From: Marinospirillum sp031581385
Lineage (GTDB): Bacteria > Pseudomonadota > Gammaproteobacteria > Pseudomonadales > Halomonadaceae
DNA: 64,000 nucleotides
Direction of reading: 5' to 3'
Assembly (NCBI RefSeq): GCF_044810985.1
Contig: NZ_CP085242.1
Span: 124,001-188,000, forward strand
Shown: positions 15,819-24,638 of the stretch, in pieces
How the letters are laid out: every line of letters begins with the position of its first letter
How positions within the stretch are numbered: the first letter of the stretch is position 1
Position numbers and translations under genes: made by a program
The notes under the pieces: model-generated
Database searches by the model: none
Told to the model about the DNA's origin: nothing
The model's input: only the letters and a program-made list of their open reading frames with translations

Positions 15819-16355
15819 ATGGCCAGTAAAAGTCATGGCGCATCGGTTGCGCCTAAAGAAAGAATCAACATCTGCTATCGTCCGGCTACAGGTGATGCCA
15901 AGGCCCAGGTAGAGCTGCCCTTTAAGGTGTTGATCCTCGGGCAATTCCGCACCGGTGATGACCCTGCCCCCATCCAGGAAAGGGAAACTCAGAACATTAA
16001 TCGCCAGAACTTTGATGAAGTGATGGCTGCCCAGGGCCTGCAGTTGAATTTCAGCGTGCCCAATCATCTTAATGAAACAGATGAAGAGCTTAGTGTTGAA
16101 CTCAAGCCCCAGTCTTTGAAAGATCTGGAGCCGGATCAACTGACCCAGGCAATTCCCGAGCTACAGAAAACCCTGGAGTTGCGTGAAGCACTCAAGGCTT
16201 TGAAAGGCCCCCTTGGCAACACGCCCACCATGCGCAAAACCATTCAAGTGATGCTGGAAGATGACGGTCAGCGCAAGAAATTGATGAGTGAGCTGGGTCT
16301 GAGCGCCAAGGGCAAAAACAACCAGGGCCAGGCGGACAGCCAGGACAGTGAATAA
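15819..16355 (+). CDS. tssB: T6SS sheath small subunit TssB (VipA)
   Basis: TssB pairs with TssC to build the contractile sheath whose contraction fires the T6SS tube. The 178 residues contain VELPFKVLILGQF near residue 35, NINRQNFDEVMAAQGLQLNF, SLKDLEPDQLTQAIPEL and the C-terminal helical region with LKGPLGNTPTMRKTIQ, all typical of TssB. A TTG start five codons upstream is possible, but the ATG was preferred. It is the first gene of the run, with tssC 14 bp downstream. Confidence 0.94.
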   Translation: MASKSHGASVAPKERINICYRPATGDAKAQVELPFKVLILGQFRTGDDPAPIQERETQNINRQNFDEVMAAQGLQLNFSVPNHLNETDEELSVELKPQSLKDLEPDQLTQAIPELQKTLELREALKALKGPLGNTPTMRKTIQVMLEDDGQRKKLMSELGLSAKGKNNQGQADSQDSE

Positions 16356-16369
16356 TCAAGGGGTAGGTT

Positions 16370-17815
16370 ATGAGTGAACAGGTAAAAGAACAGCCTTTGG
16401 TTGGCGAGATTCTGGGCTTTACCCGGCTGGATCAGGAGGACAGTGGTTACCTTCTGGCCAAACAGGGTGTGGAGTTATTGCTGGGTGAGCTGCTGAGCAA
16501 AGAAGAACCCGTGACCCGGGTGGATAAATCCCTGGTTGAGCAAATGATTGATGAGCTGGATGAGCGCCTGGGTCGGCAAATGGATGCCATCCTGCATGCT
16601 CCTGAATTGCAGGAAGTGGAAAGCACCTGGCGAGGCCTGGACTTTCTGGTGCAGCGTACGGACTTCAACGAAAACATCCGAGTGGAAATCTACAATGCCA
16701 GCAAGGAAGAGTTGCTGGAAGATTTTCAGGATGCTCCAGAAGCGAACCAGTCAGCCCTTTTTCAAACCATTTATACTCAGGAATACGGTCAGTTCGGGGG
16801 GGAGCCCTATGGTGTGGTGATCGGCGATTATGCCTTTTCACCCAGCACCCCGGACATTCAACTGCTGGAACAGATGGCGGGTCTGGCCAGCATGACTCAT
16901 GCACCCTTCATCAGTGGAACAGACCCCTCCTTCTTCGGCCTGGAAACCTGGTCGGAATTGCCGGAACTCAAGGAAGTGGAGTCCATGTTTGAAGGGCCTC
17001 AGTACATCAAGTGGCGTGGCTTGCGCGAACAGGAGGATGCCCGCAACCTGGGGCTGGTTCTGCCACGCCTTATGGGACGTGCCCTGTTCGGGGAAGACAA
17101 ACCGGTTCGCAGTTTTGTTTATCAGGAAGAAGTGAATCAGGAAGAAGACTACCTCTGGATCAATGCCAGTTACGCTTATGCCACCCGTCTGATGGACAGT
17201 TTTGCCCGCTATCGCTGGTGCCCCAATATTATTGGTCCCCAGTCGGGCGGTGCAGTTCTCAACCTGCCTGTCCACATCACTGAAATTGAAGGCACGCCAG
17301 CGACTCTGGGGCCAATTGAAACCACGGTTTCCGATCGCAAGGAATACGAGCTTTCCGAATTGGGCTTTATTCCCCTGACCCAGCGTAAAAATGCCGATAA
17401 CGCCACTTTCTTTTCCTCCAACTCGGTGCAGAAGCCCAAGTATTTTGGAACCGATCCGGAAGCCAAGATTGCCGAACTCAATTACCGTCTGGGTACGCAA
17501 CTGCCTTACATGTTCATCATCAACCGCCTGGCGCACTACATCAAGGTGCTGCAGCGTGAAAATCTGGGCAGCTGGAAGAGCCGGGCTGACCTTGAAGGTG
17601 AGTTGAACCGTTGGATTCGTCAGTATGTCGCCGATCAGGAAAACCCTTCTCCTGCCACCCGCAGCCAGCGCCCCTTGCGCCGTGCAATAGTCACGGTTGC
17701 GGAAGTGGATGGCGAAGCCGGTTGGTATCAGGTGGGTCTGGAAGTGACACCTCACTTCAAGTTTATGGGTGCCAACTTCACCTTGTCTCTGACCGGTCTG
17801 CTGGATCGGGTGTAA
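16370..17815 (+). CDS. tssC: T6SS sheath large subunit TssC (VipB)
   Basis: TssC is the larger sheath protein that intertwines with TssB. The 481 residues include ILHAPELQEVESTWRGLDFL near 75, QEYGQFGGEPYGVVIGDY near 140, and YRLGTQLPYMFIINRLAHY near 375. The family ends with FTLSLTGLLDRV. An N-terminal amphipathic helix (PLVGEILGFTRL) resembles the segment through which ClpV recognises VipB in Vibrio cholerae, so ClpV-dependent recycling is plausible although no clpV lies here. A divergent TssB/TssC fusion occurs at 24639-26165. Confidence 0.96.
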   Translation: MSEQVKEQPLVGEILGFTRLDQEDSGYLLAKQGVELLLGELLSKEEPVTRVDKSLVEQMIDELDERLGRQMDAILHAPELQEVESTWRGLDFLVQRTDFNENIRVEIYNASKEELLEDFQDAPEANQSALFQTIYTQEYGQFGGEPYGVVIGDYAFSPSTPDIQLLEQMAGLASMTHAPFISGTDPSFFGLETWSELPELKEVESMFEGPQYIKWRGLREQEDARNLGLVLPRLMGRALFGEDKPVRSFVYQEEVNQEEDYLWINASYAYATRLMDSFARYRWCPNIIGPQSGGAVLNLPVHITEIEGTPATLGPIETTVSDRKEYELSELGFIPLTQRKNADNATFFSSNSVQKPKYFGTDPEAKIAELNYRLGTQLPYMFIINRLAHYIKVLQRENLGSWKSRADLEGELNRWIRQYVADQENPSPATRSQRPLRRAIVTVAEVDGEAGWYQVGLEVTPHFKFMGANFTLSLTGLLDRV

Positions 17816-17852
17816 AAAACATAAGACTTTTTAAATTTGCAGGAGAAGAAAG

Positions 17853-18368
17853 ATGCCTAACGTAATTTATATGACCATAGAAACCGCTGATGGCGATGCT
17901 TTGAGTGAAGGCGCTTCCAGTGAAGACAGTATCGGTGCGTTTTTCAAATCCGGTCATGAAGATGAAATCTTTGTAACCGGTTTTGATCACAAGGTCAGCA
18001 TTCCCACCGACCGTTTGACGGGCCAGGTGACCGGTAACCGCAAGCATGAATACCTGAAAGTGCGCAAACTGATCGACAAGAGTTCCCCTTTATTGTTTCA
18101 GTGCCTGGCAGAACCCAAGCACCTGGTTTGCACCCTGAACTTCTTTCGCAGTGCAGATACCGGCAGTGATGGCCAGCCGGTGCACTTTTATACCATTGAG
18201 CTGGAAGGCGCCAAGATCGTCGATATTCGCACTGTCTCGCCTGACTTTCTGGACCCGGCCAATGATGAAAAAAGTGCCTACGAAGAAGTCTGCATGACTT
18301 ACAGCAGCATCACCTGGAATCACGAAGTGGCTTCAAGCACAGCGATTGATAACTGGGCTGGGGAGTAA
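17853..18368 (+). CDS. hcp: T6SS tube protein Hcp (TssD), first copy
   Basis: Hcp hexamers stack into the inner tube propelled by the sheath. The 171 residues start MPNVIYMTIETADGDALSEG. Family features include FKSGHEDEIFVTGFDHKVSI, HEYLKVRKLIDKSSPLLFQC and the late strand EEVCMTYSSITWNHE. AGGAGAAG lies just ahead of the ATG, and the upstream spacer is AT-rich, so expression may be high. tssJ starts 6 bp after its stop. A second, divergent Hcp lies at 26158-26649. Confidence 0.95.
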   Translation: MPNVIYMTIETADGDALSEGASSEDSIGAFFKSGHEDEIFVTGFDHKVSIPTDRLTGQVTGNRKHEYLKVRKLIDKSSPLLFQCLAEPKHLVCTLNFFRSADTGSDGQPVHFYTIELEGAKIVDIRTVSPDFLDPANDEKSAYEEVCMTYSSITWNHEVASSTAIDNWAGE

Positions 18369-18374
18369 GTCTGA

Positions 18375-19070
18375 ATGGGTAAAGGGCTGGGTGTATTGCT
18401 TTTGGCTGTACTTCTTGCAGGCTGCGCGGGACGTCAGTTGGAAGGTGAAACCTGGATCAACTCGATAGAACCTCAATATCAGGATGCTGATCCCCAGACC
18501 CCCTGGGTCTGGGAGCCGGGTCCTGACCGCTGGATTTATCAGGGTGAGGCCGATGAAGCACCCGTTCTGGAAGCCGGGAAATGGGAATATGAATCCGAAG
18601 CCATACGCTTGCATTTCCGGGCTTCACAGGATCTGAATCAGCGTCTGGGGCGTCCTCACACTCTGGCAATCAAACTGCTGCAGATGAGCGGTCAGGAAGA
18701 ACTGGACAGCTACCGTTCTTCCTCCTTTCGTTTGTCTGACTTGATGCGGGCCGATGCCAGTGAGCTGGATGCCAGTTTTTTGCGGGAGAGCCGCTTGACC
18801 CTGGCACCGGGCGAAGAACAAAGCGTGGTTCTCAACCGCGTGAAAAATGCCCGCTACCTGGTGATCCTGGCTGGCTATTACAAAATGAGTGATGAGGCCA
18901 GCGTGCAGGTTCTGCCCTTACCCGCAGTTACCCACCGCAATCCACCCAAAAAGCCCTGGTGGCGGTTCTGGCAACGCAGTGACCCACCGCCCAATCAGCC
19001 AGGCTGGCTCAAGGTCTGGGTCGAACTGGGTGCGAATGAACTGGGCACCGTCAATGCGCGTGCGTTGTAA
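18375..19070 (+). CDS. tssJ: T6SS outer-membrane lipoprotein TssJ
   Basis: TssJ anchors the TssL-TssM membrane complex to the outer membrane. The 231 residues begin with a short lipoprotein signal ending in the lipobox LLAGC (acylated cysteine near residue 16). The beta-rich body has AIRLHFRASQDLNQR, HTLAIKLLQMS and ARYLVILAGYYKM, typical of TssJ. It is longer than most TssJ proteins because of an N-terminal segment rich in Trp and Pro and a Pro/Trp-rich insertion (PPKKPWWRFWQRSDPP) before the last strand. Assignment rests on the fold motifs, the lipobox and the position before tssK-tssL-tssM. Confidence 0.85.
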   Translation: MGKGLGVLLLAVLLAGCAGRQLEGETWINSIEPQYQDADPQTPWVWEPGPDRWIYQGEADEAPVLEAGKWEYESEAIRLHFRASQDLNQRLGRPHTLAIKLLQMSGQEELDSYRSSSFRLSDLMRADASELDASFLRESRLTLAPGEEQSVVLNRVKNARYLVILAGYYKMSDEASVQVLPLPAVTHRNPPKKPWWRFWQRSDPPPNQPGWLKVWVELGANELGTVNARAL

Positions 19071-19095
19071 AACCTGGAAATAAAGGAAAACAACC

Positions 19096-20481
19096 TTGAC
19101 TAGCAAACCTCTTTACTGGCATCAGGGGCTGTTCCTGCAACCTCAGCACTTTCAGCATCTGGATGCCTATCACCAGCAGATGCAGCAGGCCATACGCCAG
19201 GCCGCCAGCTGCCTTCCCTGGGGTGTGGCTGCTTATGAGCTGGATCAGAATGCCCTGTCGGCCAGCAAGGTCTCCTTTCGGCGTTTGAAGGTTCTGATGC
19301 GGGACGGCACCTGGTTTGATTTCCCCACCAATGCTGAACTGGAAGACCTGACTCTGGATCAGGGGTCCTGGCCGGATACAACCGAACCTTTGCAGGTGCA
19401 TCTGGTGATCACCTCAATACAGCAACGTCATCCGGTTCTGGGTGCTCATGAATCGCCTACCAAAAGCAAGGCCCGTTACCTGTTGCAGGAAAAGCCCGAA
19501 CTTCTGCCGGATTACTATCAGCCGGGTGAAGAAGTCGAAGCTCCACTCCTGACCCTGGTGGGCAAACTGGTGACACGAGCCCAGCTGGGGGAAATGAGCG
19601 GCGTGGAAAGTCTGCCGGTCTGCCAACTGGTTCAGCAACAGGAACAGCTGCAGCTGGATCCTGGTTATCTGCCGCCCATGCTGACGGTCATGGCCGTGCC
19701 GGAAATGCATCAATGGTTGCAATCTTTCAAGGATGAACTGGTGGCCCGAGCTCAACAACTGGAAGATTACAAGCAGGCACCGGCTGAATACCGCAATTCC
19801 GACTTCAACCCGCGTTTGATGCGTTACCGCCTGGCCCTTCAGGCTCTGGGGCGTTCAGTGCAGGCATTCACCCATCTGCTGGAACTGGGTCAGGTGCCGC
19901 CGGAAAGAGTCTACCAGGAGGTTCGGGAGCTGATCGCCGACCTCAGCTGTTTTTCGACAACAGCCAATGTTCGCGGTGAAATGCCGGGAGCGGGACTCAA
20001 GCTACCCGCTTATGATCACCTGCAATTGGGCTCCTGTTTTTCACTAGCCAAGGAACTGGTCAATCGCCTGTTGAACGAAATCGCTCTGGATTCGGAAGCA
20101 CTGGCCCGCTTTAAAGAAATTCGTCAGGGGCAGTATGAGCTGGATTTGCCAGCCCACTTCCTGGATGCCGGACAGGAAATGTTCCTGGTTCTGCGCACCC
20201 AAAAGGAGCGTCACCTCTGGCTGCGTTCTTTCCAGCAGTTTTCCAAGCTGGGTACTCCGGCGCTGGTGCCCACCTATCAGGCACGAGCCCTGCCTGGTGT
20301 GGCCAAGCAATTGCTGGAGGTTCGCCCGGAAGGTCTGCCACAAAGGCCCAACTCCACCTACTTTATCCTGCAGAGAAATGACGATGCCTGGATGTCGGTC
20401 GAGAGGGAAGGGGTGATTCAGCTGTCGTGGAGTGACGCGCCTGATGACCTGGTGGCCGAGTTGGTGACGATCAAGGGGTAA
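19096..20481 (+). CDS. tssK: T6SS baseplate protein TssK
   Basis: TssK links the baseplate (TssE, F, G, VgrG) to the TssL-TssM membrane complex. The 461 residues start with TTG, preceded by AAGGAA. The N-terminus PLYWHQGLFLQPQHFQHLD is the hallmark of TssK, and DFNPRLMRYRLALQALGRSV and ERHLWLRSFQQFSKLG also fit the family. It sits between tssJ and tssL, the order seen in many proteobacterial clusters. Confidence 0.95.
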   Translation: MTSKPLYWHQGLFLQPQHFQHLDAYHQQMQQAIRQAASCLPWGVAAYELDQNALSASKVSFRRLKVLMRDGTWFDFPTNAELEDLTLDQGSWPDTTEPLQVHLVITSIQQRHPVLGAHESPTKSKARYLLQEKPELLPDYYQPGEEVEAPLLTLVGKLVTRAQLGEMSGVESLPVCQLVQQQEQLQLDPGYLPPMLTVMAVPEMHQWLQSFKDELVARAQQLEDYKQAPAEYRNSDFNPRLMRYRLALQALGRSVQAFTHLLELGQVPPERVYQEVRELIADLSCFSTTANVRGEMPGAGLKLPAYDHLQLGSCFSLAKELVNRLLNEIALDSEALARFKEIRQGQYELDLPAHFLDAGQEMFLVLRTQKERHLWLRSFQQFSKLGTPALVPTYQARALPGVAKQLLEVRPEGLPQRPNSTYFILQRNDDAWMSVEREGVIQLSWSDAPDDLVAELVTIKG

Positions 20482-20484
20482 ACC

Positions 20485-21162
20485 ATGCGAATGATCGACT
20501 GTTTTATTGAAGTCCTGGCTTATGTCAAGCAGGTGGAAGAGCAGGTGTCCTCTGGTGGAATCCAGCCGGGGCTGGATGAGGTGCATACCGAGTGTGAGCG
20601 CCTGCTGGCTGACAAGGCGCTGGTTTATGCCAGCCTGGGTTACCGCCGCGAGCACTACGAGAAAGCTCGCTTTGCAGTGGTTGCCTTTATTGATGAAACC
20701 CTGATGGCCTCCGGTTGGCAGGAAGCCGAAGCCTGGGGAGCCCATCAGCTCCAGAAAAAATACTATGACACCGCCAATGCCGGTCAGGAATTCTTTCAGC
20801 AACTGGATACCCTGACCCTGATCGACCCGGCTGATCAGGATGTGCGTGAAGTGTTTTATTATTGCCTGGCTCTGGGTTTCAAGGGGCGTTTTTTCAGTCC
20901 CTCCGAGCAGGCGCATCTGGAAAGGCTGCGTATGGAGAATTTTGAGCTGCTCTCCCAGGGGCAAAAACAGCCCTGGGACAGTGAAGCAGCCATTCTGACA
21001 CCCGAGGCCTACCCTGTTGCACCTGAAACCACCCCCAGACACCGCAAGTTTTCTTATTTGCCGCTCTACCTGGGTGGTCCTCTGCTGGTGGTCCTGGTGG
21101 CTTATGGCCTGATGCGGATGGAAGTGGTCGCCCTGGCACAACGCCTGGTTGCGCTCATCTAG
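20485..21162 (+). CDS. tssL: T6SS membrane protein TssL (DotU/IcmH family)
   Basis: TssL is an inner-membrane protein with a cytoplasmic helical domain that contacts TssM and TssK. The 225 residues show RFAVVAFIDETLMASGW near residue 70 and YYCLALGFKGRFF near 130, diagnostic of the DotU fold. A single C-terminal membrane segment (LPLYLGGPLLVVLVAYGL) spans about residues 192-210. There is no C-terminal OmpA/peptidoglycan-binding extension, so anchoring to the cell wall must come from another protein. Confidence 0.93.
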   Translation: MRMIDCFIEVLAYVKQVEEQVSSGGIQPGLDEVHTECERLLADKALVYASLGYRREHYEKARFAVVAFIDETLMASGWQEAEAWGAHQLQKKYYDTANAGQEFFQQLDTLTLIDPADQDVREVFYYCLALGFKGRFFSPSEQAHLERLRMENFELLSQGQKQPWDSEAAILTPEAYPVAPETTPRHRKFSYLPLYLGGPLLVVLVAYGLMRMEVVALAQRLVALI

Positions 21163-21194
21163 CCATCCATGAATACAAAAAGGAAGGCTGACTC

Positions 21195-24100
21195 GTGAAA
21201 ACGTTTCTGAAAATACTCCTGTTTATTTTTGTCTGGGCACTCATTGCCGGTGCTGCGGTCTTTGGTGCCCTGTTGCTGGGTTATCCCCTGGCCACGGGTG
21301 TCAATGTCGCCCTGCTGCTGTTTGCTGTCTGGCTGGTGTATCGCCTGGGTAAATGGGGTCTGGCACGTTGGCGTGCCCGAGCCAGAGCCAGACGCCTCCT
21401 GCAGGAAGGTCAGGCTGATTCCGCCCCGGGAGCAGGCAGTGCAGATACCCAAAAGCTGGATGCCAGCTTCAAGGGCCTGATGAAGTTCATGAAGGACAGC
21501 CCCCTGGTGGACAAGGGTCTGGAACCGGAATATGCCCTGCCCTGGTATCTCTTTCTGGGTGAAGAACAACAGGCTGCTGATTTGCTTAAGGGGGGGCGTG
21601 TATCCCTGCCCACGGATCTGGGCAGCCAGTTCAACCAGGCTGATTCAGCTGTTAGTTGGTGGCCCTTTAATGAAAGCCTTTTGGTGCAATTGCCCAGTAA
21701 TCTTTTCCGGGATCTGGATGACCAGGATGCCGAGTGGCGCAGGCTGCTTTACCTGCTGTCCAGAAAACGCAGTGAAGAACCCATTAATGGCCTGATTCTG
21801 CCGATTGACTGGCGCTGGCTGGAAAGCCAGACGGAAGACCGCTTGTTTGAACAGGGTCTGGCTCTGCGCAATCAACTGGGTCAAATGATGAAAGTCATCA
21901 AAACCCGTTTTCCGGTTTATTTTGTCCTCACCGGCATGGAACAGCTGGACGGTGTGGAAGCCTGGGAACAGCAATTGCCGACCCATCTCAAGGATCAGGC
22001 CGTCGGTCAGCTGAATATCCGCCAGCAGGAAGCGGATGACTTTGTTGAAGCCAGTGTTGCGCACATTGCTGAACGCCTCAAAGACCTGAACATCTACATC
22101 CTGCGCGGTGGCAAAACCGCAACCTCAGCCCTGGTATTGCCAACACGTCTGGCGGAACTTCAGGGTCGTTTGCACCAATTTACCCGAGGAGTCTTCCAGG
22201 AAAGCATCTTTGAAGAACTGCCCAGGTTGCGCGGCTTTTACCTGGCCTCAGTCTTGCCGGGTGAGGGCGAGGAGGGCTTGCCTCAGGGACTTTTCTGTCA
22301 CGACTTTCTGACTCAGGTGTTGCCCAGTGAACGTAATCAGGCCCATAAAGTACCGGCTGCTGTGCGGGCAGAAAAAGCCTTGCGCAATACCTGGGTAGCC
22401 GGTTATGCCGTTCTGGTTCTGGTTGTGCTGATCGGGCTGGGTCTGATGTACCGTCAGGACACCCAGTTTCTGGAAAATATGACCGAACGCTATGCCGGAC
22501 GCCTGATTGAACAGAGTGACTTCAATAACAATATCGATGTCAATTACAGCCTCTCCAATTTGCTGGAGCAGTTGGAAAACCAGAGTTTTCTGCCCTGGCT
22601 GAATGATGTGACCTCAACACCGGATTTTCAGGTACGTCTGAATCGGCTTTTGATCAAAAGAGTCGAGCAAAACCTGATAGGCCCCATGGACAAGCATCTG
22701 CAATTCACGGCTGAAAAGCAGCTGTTTGAAACCGATCTGACCGGTGATGAACTCAGTCGCGAGATGGCACGTTTTGTGGGGCAACTGGTCCGGGAAATCA
22801 ACCTGATTCAGGCCCGACTGGACGGCACGGATGAAGCTGGCTTGAGAGAAATGCCGCCGGCCTACACCAATGCGGATGATGAGGCTCTGGAGAGTCTGGA
22901 TATTGCAGAATTGAATGCCCTGAATCAGCTGTACATCCACTACCTGGTGCGTCAGGAAAACACCCAGAAGCTGGAGGCCCGCCTGGAAAAGAAACGCGGT
23001 CGCCTGCAGCGCATTCTGTCCAAGAGTCCCGGCAGCCTGGACTGGCTCATCGACTGGGGTAATCAGGCAGCCAGGGAGGCAGAGGTTCGCCTGGGGGAGT
23101 TCTGGCGGGGCATCCGCGCTGATCAGGATGTGCGAGTACCCGCCGCTTTCACGATTGAAGGAAAGACGCGAATTGATGATTTTATTGAGCAACTACTGGC
23201 CACTCAGGAAGTGGAAGAAGATGCCGCCAAAGTGGATGAACTCATCCCCGGCTTTCAGGAAAGCTACCGTGCCCGTTACCTGGATGCCTGGAAAAAGTTT
23301 GCTCTGAGCTTTCAGTCGGGGGTGGATACCTTGAGTGGTGAGAACGCCTGGCGTCAGGCGATTGATTTGCAAGCCACCACCCGCAACCAGCATTTTCAGT
23401 TACTGGATCGCATGGCCGAGGAGCTGGACCCCTTTATGGATGATGATGCTCCCGAGTGGGTCAATCTGGTCAGCATCTATGCCGCCATGAAAGCCTTTGC
23501 TCCAGATGCCTCGGGCGCGGACAAGGGCGCATTGCAGAAAATGGGGCTGAAAATGCTGAAAAAAGCCGGGAAGGTGGGTAAAACCCTGGCCAAGGTGGGC
23601 AAAAAGGCAGCCAAGGCTCAGGGCGGCTCCGGCCCCACCAAAAGTGAACAGGAACTGATGGTGGAAAGAGCAGCAGGCCTTCTGGGGGAATATCGCAGCA
23701 ATATTCGTGAAATCACCAAGGATTCGCAAATACCTTCGGTTGCTCATTTGAGTATGCAGGATCTTTATTCCAACCCGGACGATCCCACTCAGGGGCAAAC
23801 CTCCCTGGCCAGTGGCTATGGCAATCTTGAAGACATGCAGGGTTTGCTGGGTCGTAATACGGATTTTAACGAACCCTTCTGGGCTGTATTTCGTGGTCCC
23901 CTGAATATGTTTCGGCGTTTTTTGGTGCAACAGTCAGCAGAAGAAATGCAGGACATCTGGGAAAAAGAATTTCTGGCCGCAACCAATGGTGTACCCAAGG
24001 AGCGGATGGCGAACTATCTCTATGGTGGCGAAGGTCTGGTTTGGGTCTTCATGGATGAACATCTGAGCACTTTTGTGGAACAGCGCTTTGGTGCCGGTTA

Positions 24101-24623
24101 TGCCAGCAAAAGGGCTTTTGGAACCGCTTACCCGCTCAATGATGAACTGCTCAACTATCTGGCCAAGGCCGATGAGTTCAGAAAACAAAAGCAGGACTAT
24201 TATGAAGTGATTCTGAGTACCCGTCCGACTTCGGTCAATCCGGGAGCCCAACGCCTGCCCAGCAGCACTCTCTTGGAAATGCAGTGTGAAGAAGGCTTGC
24301 AGGAAGTGGAAAACGACAACTATCGAGTGGACGCTGAATTTGTCTGGACGCCGGACTGTGGCAATGTTCGCTTAACCATTCAGGTGGACAGCTATTCTCT
24401 GGTCAAGAACTACCGGGGTCCCTATGGTTTTCCGGAGTTTCTGGAAGATTTTGCCGATGGCACCAAACGTTTTTCCATCTCGGAATTCCCGCTTTATGAA
24501 GACCGTCTGGCAGAGTGGGGCATTGAATACTTTGACCTGCAGTTCGGCCTGCGTGGGCATGGCAAGGTGATTGATGTGCTGAGCGCCAGTCGGCAAAGAC
24601 TTCCTCGCTACATCGTCAACTAA
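21195..24623 (+). CDS. tssM: T6SS inner-membrane protein TssM (IcmF)
   Basis: TssM spans the inner membrane and reaches TssJ in the periplasm, forming the trans-envelope channel. The 1142 residues begin with GTG, preceded by AGGAAGG. Membrane segments are near residues 5-27, 35-50 and 395-415. The cytoplasmic domain has LPWYLFLGEEQQAADLLKGG (about 115-134) where many IcmF proteins have a P-loop; the GxxGxGKT residues are missing. GLILPIDWRWL, LLIKRVEQNL and the C-terminal YRGPYGFPEFLEDFADGTKR region fit the family. It lies between tssL and the fused sheath gene. Confidence 0.95.
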   Translation: MKTFLKILLFIFVWALIAGAAVFGALLLGYPLATGVNVALLLFAVWLVYRLGKWGLARWRARARARRLLQEGQADSAPGAGSADTQKLDASFKGLMKFMKDSPLVDKGLEPEYALPWYLFLGEEQQAADLLKGGRVSLPTDLGSQFNQADSAVSWWPFNESLLVQLPSNLFRDLDDQDAEWRRLLYLLSRKRSEEPINGLILPIDWRWLESQTEDRLFEQGLALRNQLGQMMKVIKTRFPVYFVLTGMEQLDGVEAWEQQLPTHLKDQAVGQLNIRQQEADDFVEASVAHIAERLKDLNIYILRGGKTATSALVLPTRLAELQGRLHQFTRGVFQESIFEELPRLRGFYLASVLPGEGEEGLPQGLFCHDFLTQVLPSERNQAHKVPAAVRAEKALRNTWVAGYAVLVLVVLIGLGLMYRQDTQFLENMTERYAGRLIEQSDFNNNIDVNYSLSNLLEQLENQSFLPWLNDVTSTPDFQVRLNRLLIKRVEQNLIGPMDKHLQFTAEKQLFETDLTGDELSREMARFVGQLVREINLIQARLDGTDEAGLREMPPAYTNADDEALESLDIAELNALNQLYIHYLVRQENTQKLEARLEKKRGRLQRILSKSPGSLDWLIDWGNQAAREAEVRLGEFWRGIRADQDVRVPAAFTIEGKTRIDDFIEQLLATQEVEEDAAKVDELIPGFQESYRARYLDAWKKFALSFQSGVDTLSGENAWRQAIDLQATTRNQHFQLLDRMAEELDPFMDDDAPEWVNLVSIYAAMKAFAPDASGADKGALQKMGLKMLKKAGKVGKTLAKVGKKAAKAQGGSGPTKSEQELMVERAAGLLGEYRSNIREITKDSQIPSVAHLSMQDLYSNPDDPTQGQTSLASGYGNLEDMQGLLGRNTDFNEPFWAVFRGPLNMFRRFLVQQSAEEMQDIWEKEFLAATNGVPKERMANYLYGGEGLVWVFMDEHLSTFVEQRFGAGYASKRAFGTAYPLNDELLNYLAKADEFRKQKQDYYEVILSTRPTSVNPGAQRLPSSTLLEMQCEEGLQEVENDNYRVDAEFVWTPDCGNVRLTIQVDSYSLVKNYRGPYGFPEFLEDFADGTKRFSISEFPLYEDRLAEWGIEYFDLQFGLRGHGKVIDVLSASRQRLPRYIVN

Positions 24624-24638
24624 CGGGGAAGCCACCAC

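Noticed and set aside
16838..17755. 305-codon minus-strand frame opposite tssC
   Set aside because: Complement of a well-conserved sheath gene, with no start site or domain.
20044..21141. 365-codon minus-strand frame opposite tssK and tssL
   Set aside because: Both plus-strand genes carry clear family motifs; the reverse frame is Gln/His-rich, typical of a shadow.
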